Notes: a model not told the origin generated them from the letters alone. 39,650 bases of DNA from Alphaproteobacteria bacterium (GCA_030431485.1 JAUIIR010000036.1:1-39650); one strand, 5' to 3'; numbered from the stretch's first letter, positions 8,790 through 17,065 are shown. Program-made: numbers and translations.

Positions 8790-9584
8790 CTAGCTGATTT
8801 TGCGCAGGTGCTTGCCGGGATGTTTGAAAATCTGTCCGAAGCCCTCAAGCTCATCCATGATCCCCGCCCGGCGCAGGCAGGACCAGAACTGCGCCTGGTT
8901 CGATGTGATCACCGGTTTGCCGGTGATCTGCTCGATCTCCTGAACCGCCGGCAGCGACCGTACGCCACCACAGCTGAGGAAAATGGCATCTGCATCAGGC
9001 TGATCAATCTCCAGCGCGAACTTCTTCCAGTATTCAGGTGTCACCAGCCCCATGTCCCAACCGCTGGCAATGTTAAGGCCCTGAATGTCCAGAACTTCAA
9101 AACCACGCTCGACCAGAAACTCGGCTTCGGCTGTGTTGATGTCATCAAGATAGGGCGTGCCGACCACCAGCTTTTTCACGCCCAGCTCATTGAGCGCATC
9201 AAGAACGCCCTGCACAAGGCACATTGGCTGGGCCCAGGGCGCACCTTTCTTGATTTCGGCCATAACCCGGTCTTCGCCGATCACGATGGAGCCCGAGGTG
9301 CAACTGTAACTGACAACATCCGGTTTCGCCTCGGGCTGAATGCGCGACGCGGCATCGGCCATATGTTCGATATGCAGTGCAAGTGTTTCGGTCGTCGTGT
9401 GGTCGTCGGTCTTCAGTCGCGTGACGTAGACGGCGACACCTTCCGGCGCCATATCCCAGAAATCGCCCTCGGCCGAGGGGTCTGTGGACATCAAGATAAA
9501 GCCAAGTTTGGCGCGGTGGAAACGCCCGCCGTCCATTTCAGGGGTACGGGGTTCGGATTTGATGATCTGACCGGGCTGAAACAT
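8790..9584 (-). CDS. EutA-like Asp/Glu racemase-superfamily enzyme (maleate isomerase / arylmalonate decarboxylase type)
   Basis: This 264-residue protein has the two-cysteine plan of the Asp/Glu racemase superfamily. The first cysteine lies in SYSCTSGSIVIGE (about residue 115) and the second in LSCGGVRSLPAVQEIE (about residue 205), followed by GKPVITSNQAQFW. This matches the maleate cis-trans isomerase / arylmalonate decarboxylase branch, which includes EutA of ectoine-utilisation clusters. The reaction could be isomerisation, racemisation or decarboxylation of an acidic intermediate; the sequence does not settle which. The start ATG overlaps the stop of the upstream M24 gene (TGATG), and soxB follows closely, so it belongs to the sarcosine-oxidase operon. 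A paralogue is at 21574. Confidence 0.78.
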   Translation of the reverse strand: MFQPGQIIKSEPRTPEMDGGRFHRAKLGFILMSTDPSAEGDFWDMAPEGVAVYVTRLKTDDHTTTETLALHIEHMADAASRIQPEAKPDVVSYSCTSGSIVIGEDRVMAEIKKGAPWAQPMCLVQGVLDALNELGVKKLVVGTPYLDDINTAEAEFLVERGFEVLDIQGLNIASGWDMGLVTPEYWKKFALEIDQPDADAIFLSCGGVRSLPAVQEIEQITGKPVITSNQAQFWSCLRRAGIMDELEGFGQIFKHPGKHLRKIS

Positions 9585-10726
9585 CAGAGAATAACCTCCT
9601 CAACGGATTTGGGGTGGCTGGTCAGCGGCTCCCAGCCGGTTTCGGTGATGATGAAACTGTCGCCGACCTGCGCCCGGAAGGTCTCGACCGAGACCGAACC
9701 ATCGACCGCCAGAACCATGCCGGGCTGGATGATCGTCGTATCGCCGGTGACAAGCTGCGGTGCCTCCAGAAAACTGAAGCCCGTAGCCCGGCCACAGCGG
9801 AACGGATACTCGAACCCCGCGCCCTGGATCACCTCGGCATATGCGGCGTGCACGCTCTCGGCAGTCACGCCCGGCTTCAGAGCGTCAAGCGCGGCCTTCT
9901 GACTGGCCACCGCCACCTCGTAAACGGCGACCTGGTCGGCGGGTGCATCGCCGATCCAGAAGGTGCGATCGAAGCCCAGTTTGAAGCGGTGGAAATTGGT
10001 CATGCCGCAGAAACACAGGAACACCGGTTCGCCCCGCCGCATGATCCGGGTCGAGGCCCGGTGATGGGTTTTGATGATGTCGCTGCCCGAGGCCATGATC
10101 TGCAGGAAATGCGTGTTGGGCGACATGTCGGCATCGTCGTAATGCGCCGCTAGAAGCTCTGCGGCTTTTCGCGTTCCGGCCTGCGAAGTGGCAATAGCAA
10201 CCTCAAATTCCGGTACACCATCGGCTATTGCCGCCCGCCCCGCTGTCATCATCGCGGTTGCGACCTGCCCGGCATGGCGGGCCAGTTCCAGTTCCTCCGC
10301 CGACTTGATCATCCGCATGTCGTTCAGGATCGGCGTAACGCTGGTCAGCCGTTCCTGGCCGATAAGGTCGTCGACATAGGCACGCACAAGCGGCGGCATG
10401 TGACTGGGTTCGATCCCAACCTTTCCCGCACCTTTGACAGCACCCGGCAGTTCCTCGCGCCATTCTTCGCCCATACCGTCATTCCAGGGCGCGATGCGGT
10501 CCACCCGCGCCGCCGACTTGGCCGAGTTCAGATCAATCGTTGGCGTGATCAGCAGCGACGGCCCGTCTTTTGGCACAACCAGGATTGTCGGGCGGCCGAA
10601 TTCCATGTGCAGATAGTCGTAGTAACCGCTCAGGTAGTAGACGTTGTCGTCATCCGTAACTAACGCCACGTCGATGCCGGCATCGGCCAGACGGGTCTGA
10701 AATCGGGACAGTCTTTCAGTGAACAT
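9584..10726 (-). CDS. Creatinase/ectoine-hydrolase-like M24 protein without the metal site
   Basis: This is a 380-residue pita-bread-fold (M24) protein. Its N-terminal domain has YYLSGYYDYLHMEFGRP and its central part DMRMIKSAEELELARHAG, both close to creatinase. The five metal ligands of M24 peptidases are not kept. The GHxxG motif reads GRATG, and the strand that normally has D-x10-D reads CFCGMTNFHRFKLGFDRTF. Creatinase and ectoine hydrolase (DoeA/EutD) also work without metal, so a metal-independent amidinohydrolase or ring-opening hydrolase is likely. Positions corresponding, as I recall them, to two glutamates of the creatinase active site appear as aspartate, so it need not be a true creatinase. 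It is the first gene of the operon leading to EutA-like, SoxBDAG and Rieske proteins, and is divergent from the LysR gene. Confidence 0.75.
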   Translation of the reverse strand: MFTERLSRFQTRLADAGIDVALVTDDDNVYYLSGYYDYLHMEFGRPTILVVPKDGPSLLITPTIDLNSAKSAARVDRIAPWNDGMGEEWREELPGAVKGAGKVGIEPSHMPPLVRAYVDDLIGQERLTSVTPILNDMRMIKSAEELELARHAGQVATAMMTAGRAAIADGVPEFEVAIATSQAGTRKAAELLAAHYDDADMSPNTHFLQIMASGSDIIKTHHRASTRIMRRGEPVFLCFCGMTNFHRFKLGFDRTFWIGDAPADQVAVYEVAVASQKAALDALKPGVTAESVHAAYAEVIQGAGFEYPFRCGRATGFSFLEAPQLVTGDTTIIQPGMVLAVDGSVSVETFRAQVGDSFIITETGWEPLTSHPKSVEEVIL

Positions 10727-10843
10727 ATGGCATCCCTTAGCGCGTGCGACCGGGCCGGCATTACGCGGCGGAGTGGCCTGAATTGAACACCAGAATAAGC
10801 GTGGTTCGGCGATTTCTAAAGTGACATCTCTTGCGGGCTTATG

Positions 10844-10858
10844 ATAACCTTAGGTTAT
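10844..10858. promoter_or_regulatory. Palindromic LysR-type box overlapping the lysR start codon
   Basis: ATAACCT and AGGTTAT form a perfect palindrome around one central base. Within it, T-N11-A (10845-10857) fits the LysR-box rule. The right arm overlaps the ATG of the LysR gene at 10857, and the box lies 118 bp from the start of the divergent M24 gene. Autorepression of lysR plus activation of the divergent operon is the natural reading, by inference. Confidence 0.55.
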
Positions 10859-11735
10859 GAAAAATTTTCGCCGCTCCCTGCCACCGCTTGACTACCTCCT
10901 GTTTTTTGAGGCAGTCGCCCGGCATGGAAATTTCACCCGGGCCGCAGAAGAACTGAACGTTAGTCAGGCGGCTGTCAGCAAGCGAGTGAAGGTGCTGGAA
11001 GATTGGCTGGGAATGAAGCTGGTCCATCGAAGCGGGCGCAAAATCACCTTGTCGCGCAATGGAAAAGGACTCGCCGCCAACACAGCTGAGGCGCTTGATT
11101 ACCTGAACACCGGCCTACAGCAATTGCGCCGTGCGACGGCGGGCGAGCGGCTATCGCTGGCGGCGAATGTCGCCGTGGCGCAATACTGGCTGACACCGCG
11201 GATCAACGAATACCTGCTTGGGCCAAACGCCGTCCCGGTCACACTGACCGCCTCGGACAAGGATGCCGATCTTTTCACCCTCGAGACGGATGCCATATTC
11301 TTCTACGGCTCTGACATTCCTGCAGGTTGGGATGGCACGCCCCTGTTCGAGGAAATATGGTTGCCTGTCGCGGCACCCGCGCTGGTGGGGGCGATGCGGG
11401 GTTTCAGCGATGCCACGCTCCTGGATTTCGACAAGCTGACCCCGAAATGGGTCAACTGGGATAATTTTGCTGAACTGACCGGAAACCGCGAGATTGCTGC
11501 CGCGCCGAAGGTCAATCTGCGGTCCTATGGCAGCACGCTTGACACCGCCTTGCGCGGCAAGGGTTTCGCGCTTGGGTGCCCCGCGGTCCTTCAGTTTGAA
11601 ATAGAGGCGGGCCGGCTGGTCGCGCTGGAGGATTTCCAGCTTAGGACCGGACGCAGCTATTTTGTGATTTGGCGCATGGGCAGCATGAACAACCGCACCC
11701 GCGCACTGATGGGCGAAGTGGGCATCCGTGTCTGA
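10857..11735 (+). CDS. LysR-family transcriptional regulator of the sox/M24 operon
   Basis: This 292-residue regulator has an N-terminal winged helix at about residues 8-67 (HGNFTRAAEELNVSQAAVSK, then KVLEDWLGMKLVHR) and a substrate-binding domain at about residues 95-290. The order PLDYLLFFEAVARHGNFTRAA is typical of the GcvA-like branch. The start codon sits inside a palindromic LysR box and has no visible Shine-Dalgarno. It is divergent from the leftward operon for the creatinase-fold hydrolase, EutA-like protein, SoxBDAG and Rieske oxygenase, so it probably controls that operon in response to the substrate or an intermediate. Its 3' end converges on the PLP-enzyme gene with a 56-bp gap. 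Confidence 0.9.
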   Translation: MKNFRRSLPPLDYLLFFEAVARHGNFTRAAEELNVSQAAVSKRVKVLEDWLGMKLVHRSGRKITLSRNGKGLAANTAEALDYLNTGLQQLRRATAGERLSLAANVAVAQYWLTPRINEYLLGPNAVPVTLTASDKDADLFTLETDAIFFYGSDIPAGWDGTPLFEEIWLPVAAPALVGAMRGFSDATLLDFDKLTPKWVNWDNFAELTGNREIAAAPKVNLRSYGSTLDTALRGKGFALGCPAVLQFEIEAGRLVALEDFQLRTGRSYFVIWRMGSMNNRTRALMGEVGIRV

Positions 11736-11791
11736 CCGGCCTAGGCCACCTTCCGGTTCTTGTTACAGTCGACGTCTCTGCCTCCGGGCCT

Positions 11792-13264
11792 TCAGGCGGC
11801 GTTGAACCGGTCGATCATTTCATCCCAGACTGGCGCCAGTTCAAGCAGGCCGTCCCAGAAAGATTGGTCCCGCCGCCGGTCGAAATCCGCAAGGGCAACG
11901 CCTTGTTGTTCGACCCACGTGTAGTATCCCAGATTGAAAATGCTTTCCCGGCCGAACCGATCGAGCTCCTTCAGGTGATCGATGCCGACGCCCAGAACGG
12001 CGCTGCCGAAGGTTTCCGCTGCCGAAACTTCGTCGAATTGGCCTGCGAAGTACCTGTTTTCAGCGAGAGCCATCTCGGTCAGGTACATATCAGCGCCATC
12101 GGTCGCAACCGTCAGCACCACATCCTTTTCCCCGAGATCCATATATTTGGCGTATTTGATGGCGCCGAGCACATTGGCGATTGAAGATAGGCCGAAATTC
12201 GCCAGCCCGGACATCTGCTCCTGCGTGACACCCTTGCGCTCGGACAGATACGCCCGACCCGACACCGAGTTAAACACGAGGTTCGTGCCATCGCATGCCC
12301 GGTCGGACACCCCGATCACAAAATCGGTGTTCATCACATTGTGGATCAGGGGTACATGCTTGTCGCCAATTCCCTGAATGTTGTGTTCGCCATAGCCATT
12401 GTAAAGCAGCGTCGGACATTCCAGCGCCTCGACCGCGCAGATATGCGTTCCCAGCGTCGCTTTCAGGTGATCGCCCGCAGCCAGGGTTCCCGCCGACCCG
12501 GTGGCGGCGACAAATGCACGCGGCGTCAGGTTTCCGCTGGAGTTCAGATGGTAGAAAACCCGTTGCAGGGCAGGACCGGTGACTTTGCGGTGGATGATGT
12601 AGTTGCCGTATTCGTTGAACTGATTGAGGATCAGATTATCCGGGTCCTTCGCCAGCAGATGACAGGCGTCATAGATTTCCTTGACGTTGCTTTCGGTGCC
12701 AGGCGTGCGGAAAATGTCGTTCGGATCGGCCAACCAACGGTTCAGCCAGTCGAAACGCTCCTGGCTCATGCCTTCGGGCAAGACGGCAATAGACCGGCAT
12801 CCTAACAAGGTGGCAATTGCCACGCCGCCGCGGCAATAGTTGCCGGTCGACGGCCAAACAGCACGGTGGCGCGTGGCGTCGAACGTACCGGACAGAAGGC
12901 GGGGAATCAGGCACCCGTAAGCGGCCAGAACCTTGTGGGTGCTGATCATCGGAAACCGGTTGCCAAATGCCACCGCGATCTTGGCCTTCGTGCCGGTCAG
13001 GGTTTCGGGCAGCACAATGTGCTCGGGTACGCCGGTCAGGTGACGGCGGTCGGCACTGTTATGCCAATGCACCCGGAAAAGGTTGCGCACGTCGGGCGCA
13101 TCCGGGTCGGCCTGCAATATATCCTCGGCCGTCCTTGACAGATGAGTGGCCGGGTCGGCAAGCTCCTGGATTTTTGGCAAGATCACGCCCGCTTCGCGCA
13201 ACTTACCGACATTGCGGCGATAGGCGGGTTCGTCGACGATTTGATTTTCTAAGCCGGGGGTCAT
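11792..13264 (-). CDS. Large fold-type-II PLP-dependent enzyme of unknown substrate
   Basis: This 490-residue protein belongs to the tryptophan-synthase-beta/cysteine-synthase superfamily. The expected PLP lysine is K111 in MISTHKVLAAYG. The asparagine loop is STGNYCRGG (residues 139-147), and the phosphate-binding glycine-rich loop appears as ATGSAGTLAAGD. It is longer than cysteine synthases (about 300 residues), with a C-terminal half that matches nothing I recognise. Start ATG is preceded by AGAGGA with a 6-nt spacer. It is the last gene of the ehuBCDA unit, about 83 bp after ehuA, so it probably acts on the imported compound by elimination or replacement. In ectoine clusters a smaller PLP enzyme, EutB, has a comparable position. 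Confidence 0.72.
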   Translation of the reverse strand: MTPGLENQIVDEPAYRRNVGKLREAGVILPKIQELADPATHLSRTAEDILQADPDAPDVRNLFRVHWHNSADRRHLTGVPEHIVLPETLTGTKAKIAVAFGNRFPMISTHKVLAAYGCLIPRLLSGTFDATRHRAVWPSTGNYCRGGVAIATLLGCRSIAVLPEGMSQERFDWLNRWLADPNDIFRTPGTESNVKEIYDACHLLAKDPDNLILNQFNEYGNYIIHRKVTGPALQRVFYHLNSSGNLTPRAFVAATGSAGTLAAGDHLKATLGTHICAVEALECPTLLYNGYGEHNIQGIGDKHVPLIHNVMNTDFVIGVSDRACDGTNLVFNSVSGRAYLSERKGVTQEQMSGLANFGLSSIANVLGAIKYAKYMDLGEKDVVLTVATDGADMYLTEMALAENRYFAGQFDEVSAAETFGSAVLGVGIDHLKELDRFGRESIFNLGYYTWVEQQGVALADFDRRRDQSFWDGLLELAPVWDEMIDRFNAA

Positions 13265-13347
13265 GGCCGTCCTCTAGAATGTGCCGGGCCGTTAATTGCC
13301 GGTCCGTTGATCTTTCAGCAGAATGGCGAATAGCTGGAGAAGCCCGG

Positions 13348-14163
13348 TCACACCGCTTCTTTCACTGCGCTGAGGAACTGCTGCGTGCGTTCCTTCTTGG
13401 GGTTGCCGAACAGCTCTGCGGGCGGGCCCTGTTCCTCGATCTTGCCGCCGTAGAAGAAGCAGATCCGGTCCGAGATATCGCGGGCGAAACCCATCTGGTG
13501 GGTGACCATCAGCATTGTCAGGTTGTGTTCGCTGACCAGTTTGCGAATGACGTTAGTCACCTCGCCGATCACCTCGGGGTCTAGGGCGGATGTCACCTCG
13601 TCGAACAGCATCACCTTGGGCCGCATGGCCAAGGCCCGCGCAATCGCCACCCGCTGCTGCTGGCCGCCTGACAGGCGCGAGGGATGCTGGTCTTTCTTAC
13701 CGATCATCCCGACCATTTCCAGAAGCTCCTCCGAGCGTTCGCGCGCTTCTTTCTTTGGCAGCCCCAGCACCTGCACCGGCCCTTCCATGCAGTTTTCGAG
13801 CGCAGTCATGTGTGGAAACAGGTTGAAATGCTGAAAGCACATGCCGATATCGGCGCGCCTATTGCGCAGATGTTTCTGGCTCGCGGGGACCAGCGTGCCG
13901 TTCTTCTGCATATGGGTCAGTGGCTGGCCGTCAACATAGATGACACCGCCATTGATTTCTTCCAGCGTCATCAGCATGCGCAAAACGGTTGTCTTGCCCG
14001 ATCCTGACGGGCCGATGATCGACACCATTTCGCCCGCTTTAACATCAAGGTCGAGCTCGTCCAAAACGGTCAGTGCCCCATAGGATTTGGTGACCTTGCG
14101 AAAGCTCACCATGGGTGCCGGATCTCCGGCGATTTGGAGCGGAAAAGCGGAAACGTCGTGCAT
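13348..14163 (-). CDS. ehuA: Ectoine-type amino-acid ABC transporter, ATP-binding protein
   Basis: This 271-residue ATPase has Walker A GPSGSGKT, Q-loop in FQHFNLFPHM, signature LSGGQQQR, Walker B VMLFDEVTSALDP and switch histidine in MVTHQMG. These are standard for the polar amino-acid uptake family. The ATG at 14163 follows the ehuD stop with no gap; an in-frame upstream ATG would lie inside ehuD. Together with the preceding binding protein and two permeases it forms an Ehu-type importer. Whether it takes up ectoine or another compound is open. It powers uptake at the cytoplasmic face of the inner membrane. Confidence 0.87.
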   Translation of the reverse strand: MHDVSAFPLQIAGDPAPMVSFRKVTKSYGALTVLDELDLDVKAGEMVSIIGPSGSGKTTVLRMLMTLEEINGGVIYVDGQPLTHMQKNGTLVPASQKHLRNRRADIGMCFQHFNLFPHMTALENCMEGPVQVLGLPKKEARERSEELLEMVGMIGKKDQHPSRLSGGQQQRVAIARALAMRPKVMLFDEVTSALDPEVIGEVTNVIRKLVSEHNLTMLMVTHQMGFARDISDRICFFYGGKIEEQGPPAELFGNPKKERTQQFLSAVKEAV

Positions 14164-14164
14164 G

Positions 14165-14830
14165 TCACAGTCCCAGTTTGCGGCGCACATAGCCCTCGAA
14201 CAACCGGATCATGCCGGCCGCCGGAAGCGAGATCGCCAGAAAGATGATGCCCACCATCGTGTAAGGCTCAAGAAAGCGGTAATTCTCCGACCCGATGGCA
14301 TTGGCCGTATGGATAAGTTCGGCCACCCCGATTACCGACAGCATCGGTGTGTCCTTGAAGATTCCGACAAGGTAGTTGCCCATGCCGGCCAAGGCGGGCG
14401 GGATCGCCTGTGGAATGATCACGCGCCGGTACTTCTGCGCGACCGTCATGTTCAATGCCGTAGCCGCTTCCCACTGGCCCTTCGGCACACTTTCGATGCC
14501 GCCGCGATAAACCTCGGACAGGTAGCAGGCATAGTGCAAGCCGATGGCGATCATGCCGGAGGTCCAGGGGCTCAGCCGGACCCCGAACTGCGGACCGACG
14601 TAGAAGACGAAAAAGATCTGCAGGATCAGGGGTGTCGAGCGGATGAATTCGACCATCTCGCGCACGATCAGGGTCAGCGCAGAATAGGGTGTCCGCTGCG
14701 CCAGCGCCAGGATTAGCCCCAGCACGACGGCGATGACATAACCGATCAGCGCGGCCAATAGGGTGTTGCCAGTGGCCTGAACCAACCGGGGCAGGATTTC
14801 CCAGGTAAAATCCCATTTCCAGTCGAACAT
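14165..14830 (-). CDS. ehuD: Ectoine-type ABC transporter permease
   Basis: This 221-residue inner-membrane permease of the His/Glu/Gln/Arg family starts with MFDWKWDFTWEILPRLVQAT, close to EhuD of ectoine importers. The EAA coupling loop reads VPKGQWEAATALNMTVAQ, KYRRVIIPQA. About five membrane segments can be seen. It lies 3 bp after ehuC and next to ehuA, so it is co-transcribed. It pairs with EhuC to form the transmembrane channel. Confidence 0.87.
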   Translation of the reverse strand: MFDWKWDFTWEILPRLVQATGNTLLAALIGYVIAVVLGLILALAQRTPYSALTLIVREMVEFIRSTPLILQIFFVFYVGPQFGVRLSPWTSGMIAIGLHYACYLSEVYRGGIESVPKGQWEAATALNMTVAQKYRRVIIPQAIPPALAGMGNYLVGIFKDTPMLSVIGVAELIHTANAIGSENYRFLEPYTMVGIIFLAISLPAAGMIRLFEGYVRRKLGL

Positions 14831-14833
14831 GGA

Positions 14834-15499
14834 TCAGACCCTTCCCAGCTTGCGAGCCATGTAGTGTTCCAGCCAGCGCATGAAGGGCGTGACCATGAAG
14901 CGGGCAAGGACGTAGTAGATCACCAGTGCCGCACCGAAGACCTGTGCCGACAGGAACGTTGTGGCATTGATCTGCTTTGCCTCGAACATCAGGTCGGCGA
15001 CAGAGATCAGCGATACAAGCGCTGTGCCCTTCAGAAGCTCGATCATCAGATTGCCCCAGGGGGGGAGCATGTTGACCAAAGCCTGTGGCAGGATGATCCG
15101 CCGCATCCGCTGCGCCGGGCTCATGTTGATGGCAAGCGCGGCTTCCCACTGACCCTTGGGCACGGACAGTATGCCGCCCCGCACAAGCTCGGCGCCGTAG
15201 GCACCGATGTTCATACCAACGGCCAGGTAACCGGCGGTGAATTTCTCAATCGAGAGCCCGAACAGCGGCAGGACGAAAAAGATCCAGTAGAGCTGAACCA
15301 CCAGCGAGGTTCCGCGAAAAACCTCGATATAGGTGACGGCCGCACCGCGCACTACGGCGTTATGCGAAAGCTTCATCAGCCCCATCGCAAGCGAGATCGC
15401 AATGCCAAGAACTGCGGCAAGCAGAAACTGCGCCAGCGTGATGCCGGTACCACTCAGCAGTCGCGGCCAGTATTGTTGCAGGAAATCGAAGAAGGCCAT
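14834..15499 (-). CDS. ehuC: Ectoine-type ABC transporter permease
   Basis: This 221-residue permease begins MAFFDFLQQYWPRLLSGTGIT and has the EAA loop VPKGQWEAALAINMSPAQ, RMRRIILPQA. It has the same size and fold as the adjacent ehuD product, and about five hydrophobic segments. It follows the binding-protein gene by 61 bp. Together with EhuD it forms the heterodimeric channel of the importer; the name rests on gene order and overall similarity to ectoine/hydroxyectoine importers. Confidence 0.87.
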   Translation of the reverse strand: MAFFDFLQQYWPRLLSGTGITLAQFLLAAVLGIAISLAMGLMKLSHNAVVRGAAVTYIEVFRGTSLVVQLYWIFFVLPLFGLSIEKFTAGYLAVGMNIGAYGAELVRGGILSVPKGQWEAALAINMSPAQRMRRIILPQALVNMLPPWGNLMIELLKGTALVSLISVADLMFEAKQINATTFLSAQVFGAALVIYYVLARFMVTPFMRWLEHYMARKLGRV

Positions 15500-15560
15500 C
15501 AGTCCGCCGCTACGGTAGATTGGGGATGTGGCGGACCACTAGGGCCCGCCACCGCAGGGG

Positions 15561-16403
15561 TCAGCGGTTCTCGCAGACCCATTCGGCTGTCACGTCGCCG
15601 GGGAGGTTCGACTCGCGATAGCCGTATTCCTCAACGCTAGCGAGCATCGCGTCACTGCCCACGTACGACGCCAGTGCGGCGTTGAATTCGGCCATGAAGT
15701 CGGAGTCGTCCTCGCGGAAACCGATGCCCACGTAGTTCAGCGTCCACTCCGGCAGCGCCGCCGGGTCGGTGACGTCGATGTCGTCGTTGGTCTCGGCGAA
15801 GTAGTTGGCCTCGAAGTAGGTCATTCCACCGGCATCGGCGCGCCCGGCCTTCACGGCGGCCAGCATTTCGGACGGTCCGGGAACCTGCATGATCTGATCG
15901 TCGCCAAGCCCTTCCCTACGGGCGGATTCGATCGTGTTATAGCCGGCGCCGGTGACCATTATGTGGCCGCCGTTCAGAATGTCCTTGAAGGTCTGGATGT
16001 TGTTGGGATTGCCCGCAGGCACGATGAAGGCGTCACCGGTCTGGGCGATCGGCTCGGAGAATGCGATATTCTGACACCGACTGTTCAGGATGTAGAGGCC
16101 GCCGGTGATGATATCGTAGCGGTTGGCCTGCAGCCCCGGGATCAGACCGCCCCATTCGGTCACGCTGGTCTCGACATTGTCATACCCCATCTCGGCCAGG
16201 ATCCCGAGGGCGATCTCGTTGACGAAGCCCTTGGCGTCGCCATTCTCATCAGGATAACCCCAGATCGGCACGTTGGAGAAACCGATACGGATCGGCTCCC
16301 CTGCTGCAATCCGGTCGGCCAGCGGACCAGCGAGCGCAGACAGAGCACTCGAAGCCAGCAAAGCGCCGGCGGCAAGAAGTGTTTTGGTGGTAACGAATGT
16401 CAT
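15561..16403 (-). CDS. ehuB: EhuB-like periplasmic solute-binding protein
   Basis: This 280-residue protein has a Sec signal peptide (residues 1-25, cleavage after ALSALA). It has the family-3 solute-binding fold: WGYPDENGDAKGFVNEIA, then WGGLIPGLQANRYDIITGGLY, ILNSRCQNIAFSEPIAQTGD. The TPERC/NSRC-type segment followed by FSEP is characteristic of EhuB proteins, which bind ectoine and hydroxyectoine through an aromatic box. A strong GGAGG precedes the ATG by 6 nt, consistent with high expression. It is the first gene of the importer operon and is divergent from the Lrp-type regulator. Ligand identity cannot be fixed from sequence. Confidence 0.85.
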   Translation of the reverse strand: MTFVTTKTLLAAGALLASSALSALAGPLADRIAAGEPIRIGFSNVPIWGYPDENGDAKGFVNEIALGILAEMGYDNVETSVTEWGGLIPGLQANRYDIITGGLYILNSRCQNIAFSEPIAQTGDAFIVPAGNPNNIQTFKDILNGGHIMVTGAGYNTIESARREGLGDDQIMQVPGPSEMLAAVKAGRADAGGMTYFEANYFAETNDDIDVTDPAALPEWTLNYVGIGFREDDSDFMAEFNAALASYVGSDAMLASVEEYGYRESNLPGDVTAEWVCENR

Positions 16404-16483
16404 GATTTCCTCCCTGACAGATTATGTCCGCGGTGCGGAGACATCTCCGTTCCCGCGTGTGCCTTCCGCGCTATTTTAGTTGT

Positions 16484-16510
16484 CGCATTCGAGGTTTCTC
16501 ATCGAATGCG
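16484..16510. promoter_or_regulatory. Perfect 9-bp inverted repeat upstream of the Lrp/AsnC gene
   Basis: CGCATTCGA (16484-16492) and TCGAATGCG (16502-16510) are perfect complements around a 9-nt spacer, so the half-site centres are 18 bp apart, nearly two helical turns. The repeat lies in the gap between ehuB and the divergent Lrp/AsnC gene. It is a good candidate operator controlling both. It also argues against a TTG start at 16480, which would put the repeat inside the coding region. Confidence 0.6.
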
Positions 16511-16566
16511 GGCAAATGAAGATAAAAAATGTTGTCGCGCAGTTCGATGAAGAGCAAAGTGGTCTC

Positions 16567-17016
16567 ATGGATGGTAAGGACCAGGAAATACTTGCGCTTG
16601 TGCAAAAGGACGCTCGCCAAACCGCCGAATCGCTGGGAATTGAAATCGGCCTGTCGACGCCAGCCGTCCAGAAACGCCTGAAACGTCTTCGCGAAACCGG
16701 GGTGATCGAAAAGGAAATCGCTGTGCTCTCGCCCGCGAAGCTGGGACGGGAACTGACGGTCATCGTCGAAGTGATGTTGGAGCGCGAGAGCCGAATGCAC
16801 CTCGATGCGTTCAAGCGAAAGATGCGTGGCGCACCTGTCGTACAACAATGCTATTACACCACGGGCGAGGCCGATTTCATCGTGATCGTCGTGGTCAAGG
16901 ACATCAAAGAATACGAAGCGTTCACGCAGGAATACTTCTTCGATGAATCTAATGTCAGCCGCTTTACCTCATCGATCGTGATGGACCGGGTGAAGGTATC
17001 TCTCGACATTCTGTAA
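16567..17016 (+). CDS. Lrp/AsnC-family transcriptional regulator
   Basis: The protein has an N-terminal helix-turn-helix (DQEILALVQKDARQTAESLG, then LSTPAVQKRLKRLRETGVIE) and a C-terminal RAM ligand-sensing domain (YYTTGEADFIVIVVVKDIKE). With the ATG at 16567 it has 149 residues, the usual family length. The ATG at 16516 (166 residues) is also possible; neither has a strong Shine-Dalgarno. AsnC-type regulators are regular members of ectoine-utilisation clusters. This one is divergent from ehuBCDA plus the PLP-enzyme gene and probably controls them. Confidence 0.87.
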   Translation: MDGKDQEILALVQKDARQTAESLGIEIGLSTPAVQKRLKRLRETGVIEKEIAVLSPAKLGRELTVIVEVMLERESRMHLDAFKRKMRGAPVVQQCYYTTGEADFIVIVVVKDIKEYEAFTQEYFFDESNVSRFTSSIVMDRVKVSLDIL

Positions 17017-17065
17017 CCGTTTTCGCCGCCCTCGGGGGATCACCCAAAAGCTGCGACCGGGGTCG

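Noticed and set aside
9584-10726. Calling this gene a true creatinase because it precedes sarcosine oxidase
   Set aside because: The fold fits, but positions matching active-site residues differ, so I kept the broader name.
11735-11760. Possible terminator hairpin between the converging LysR and PLP genes
   Set aside because: GGCCTAGGCC and an ACCGG/CCGGT pair are present, but no T-tract follows and the stems conflict.
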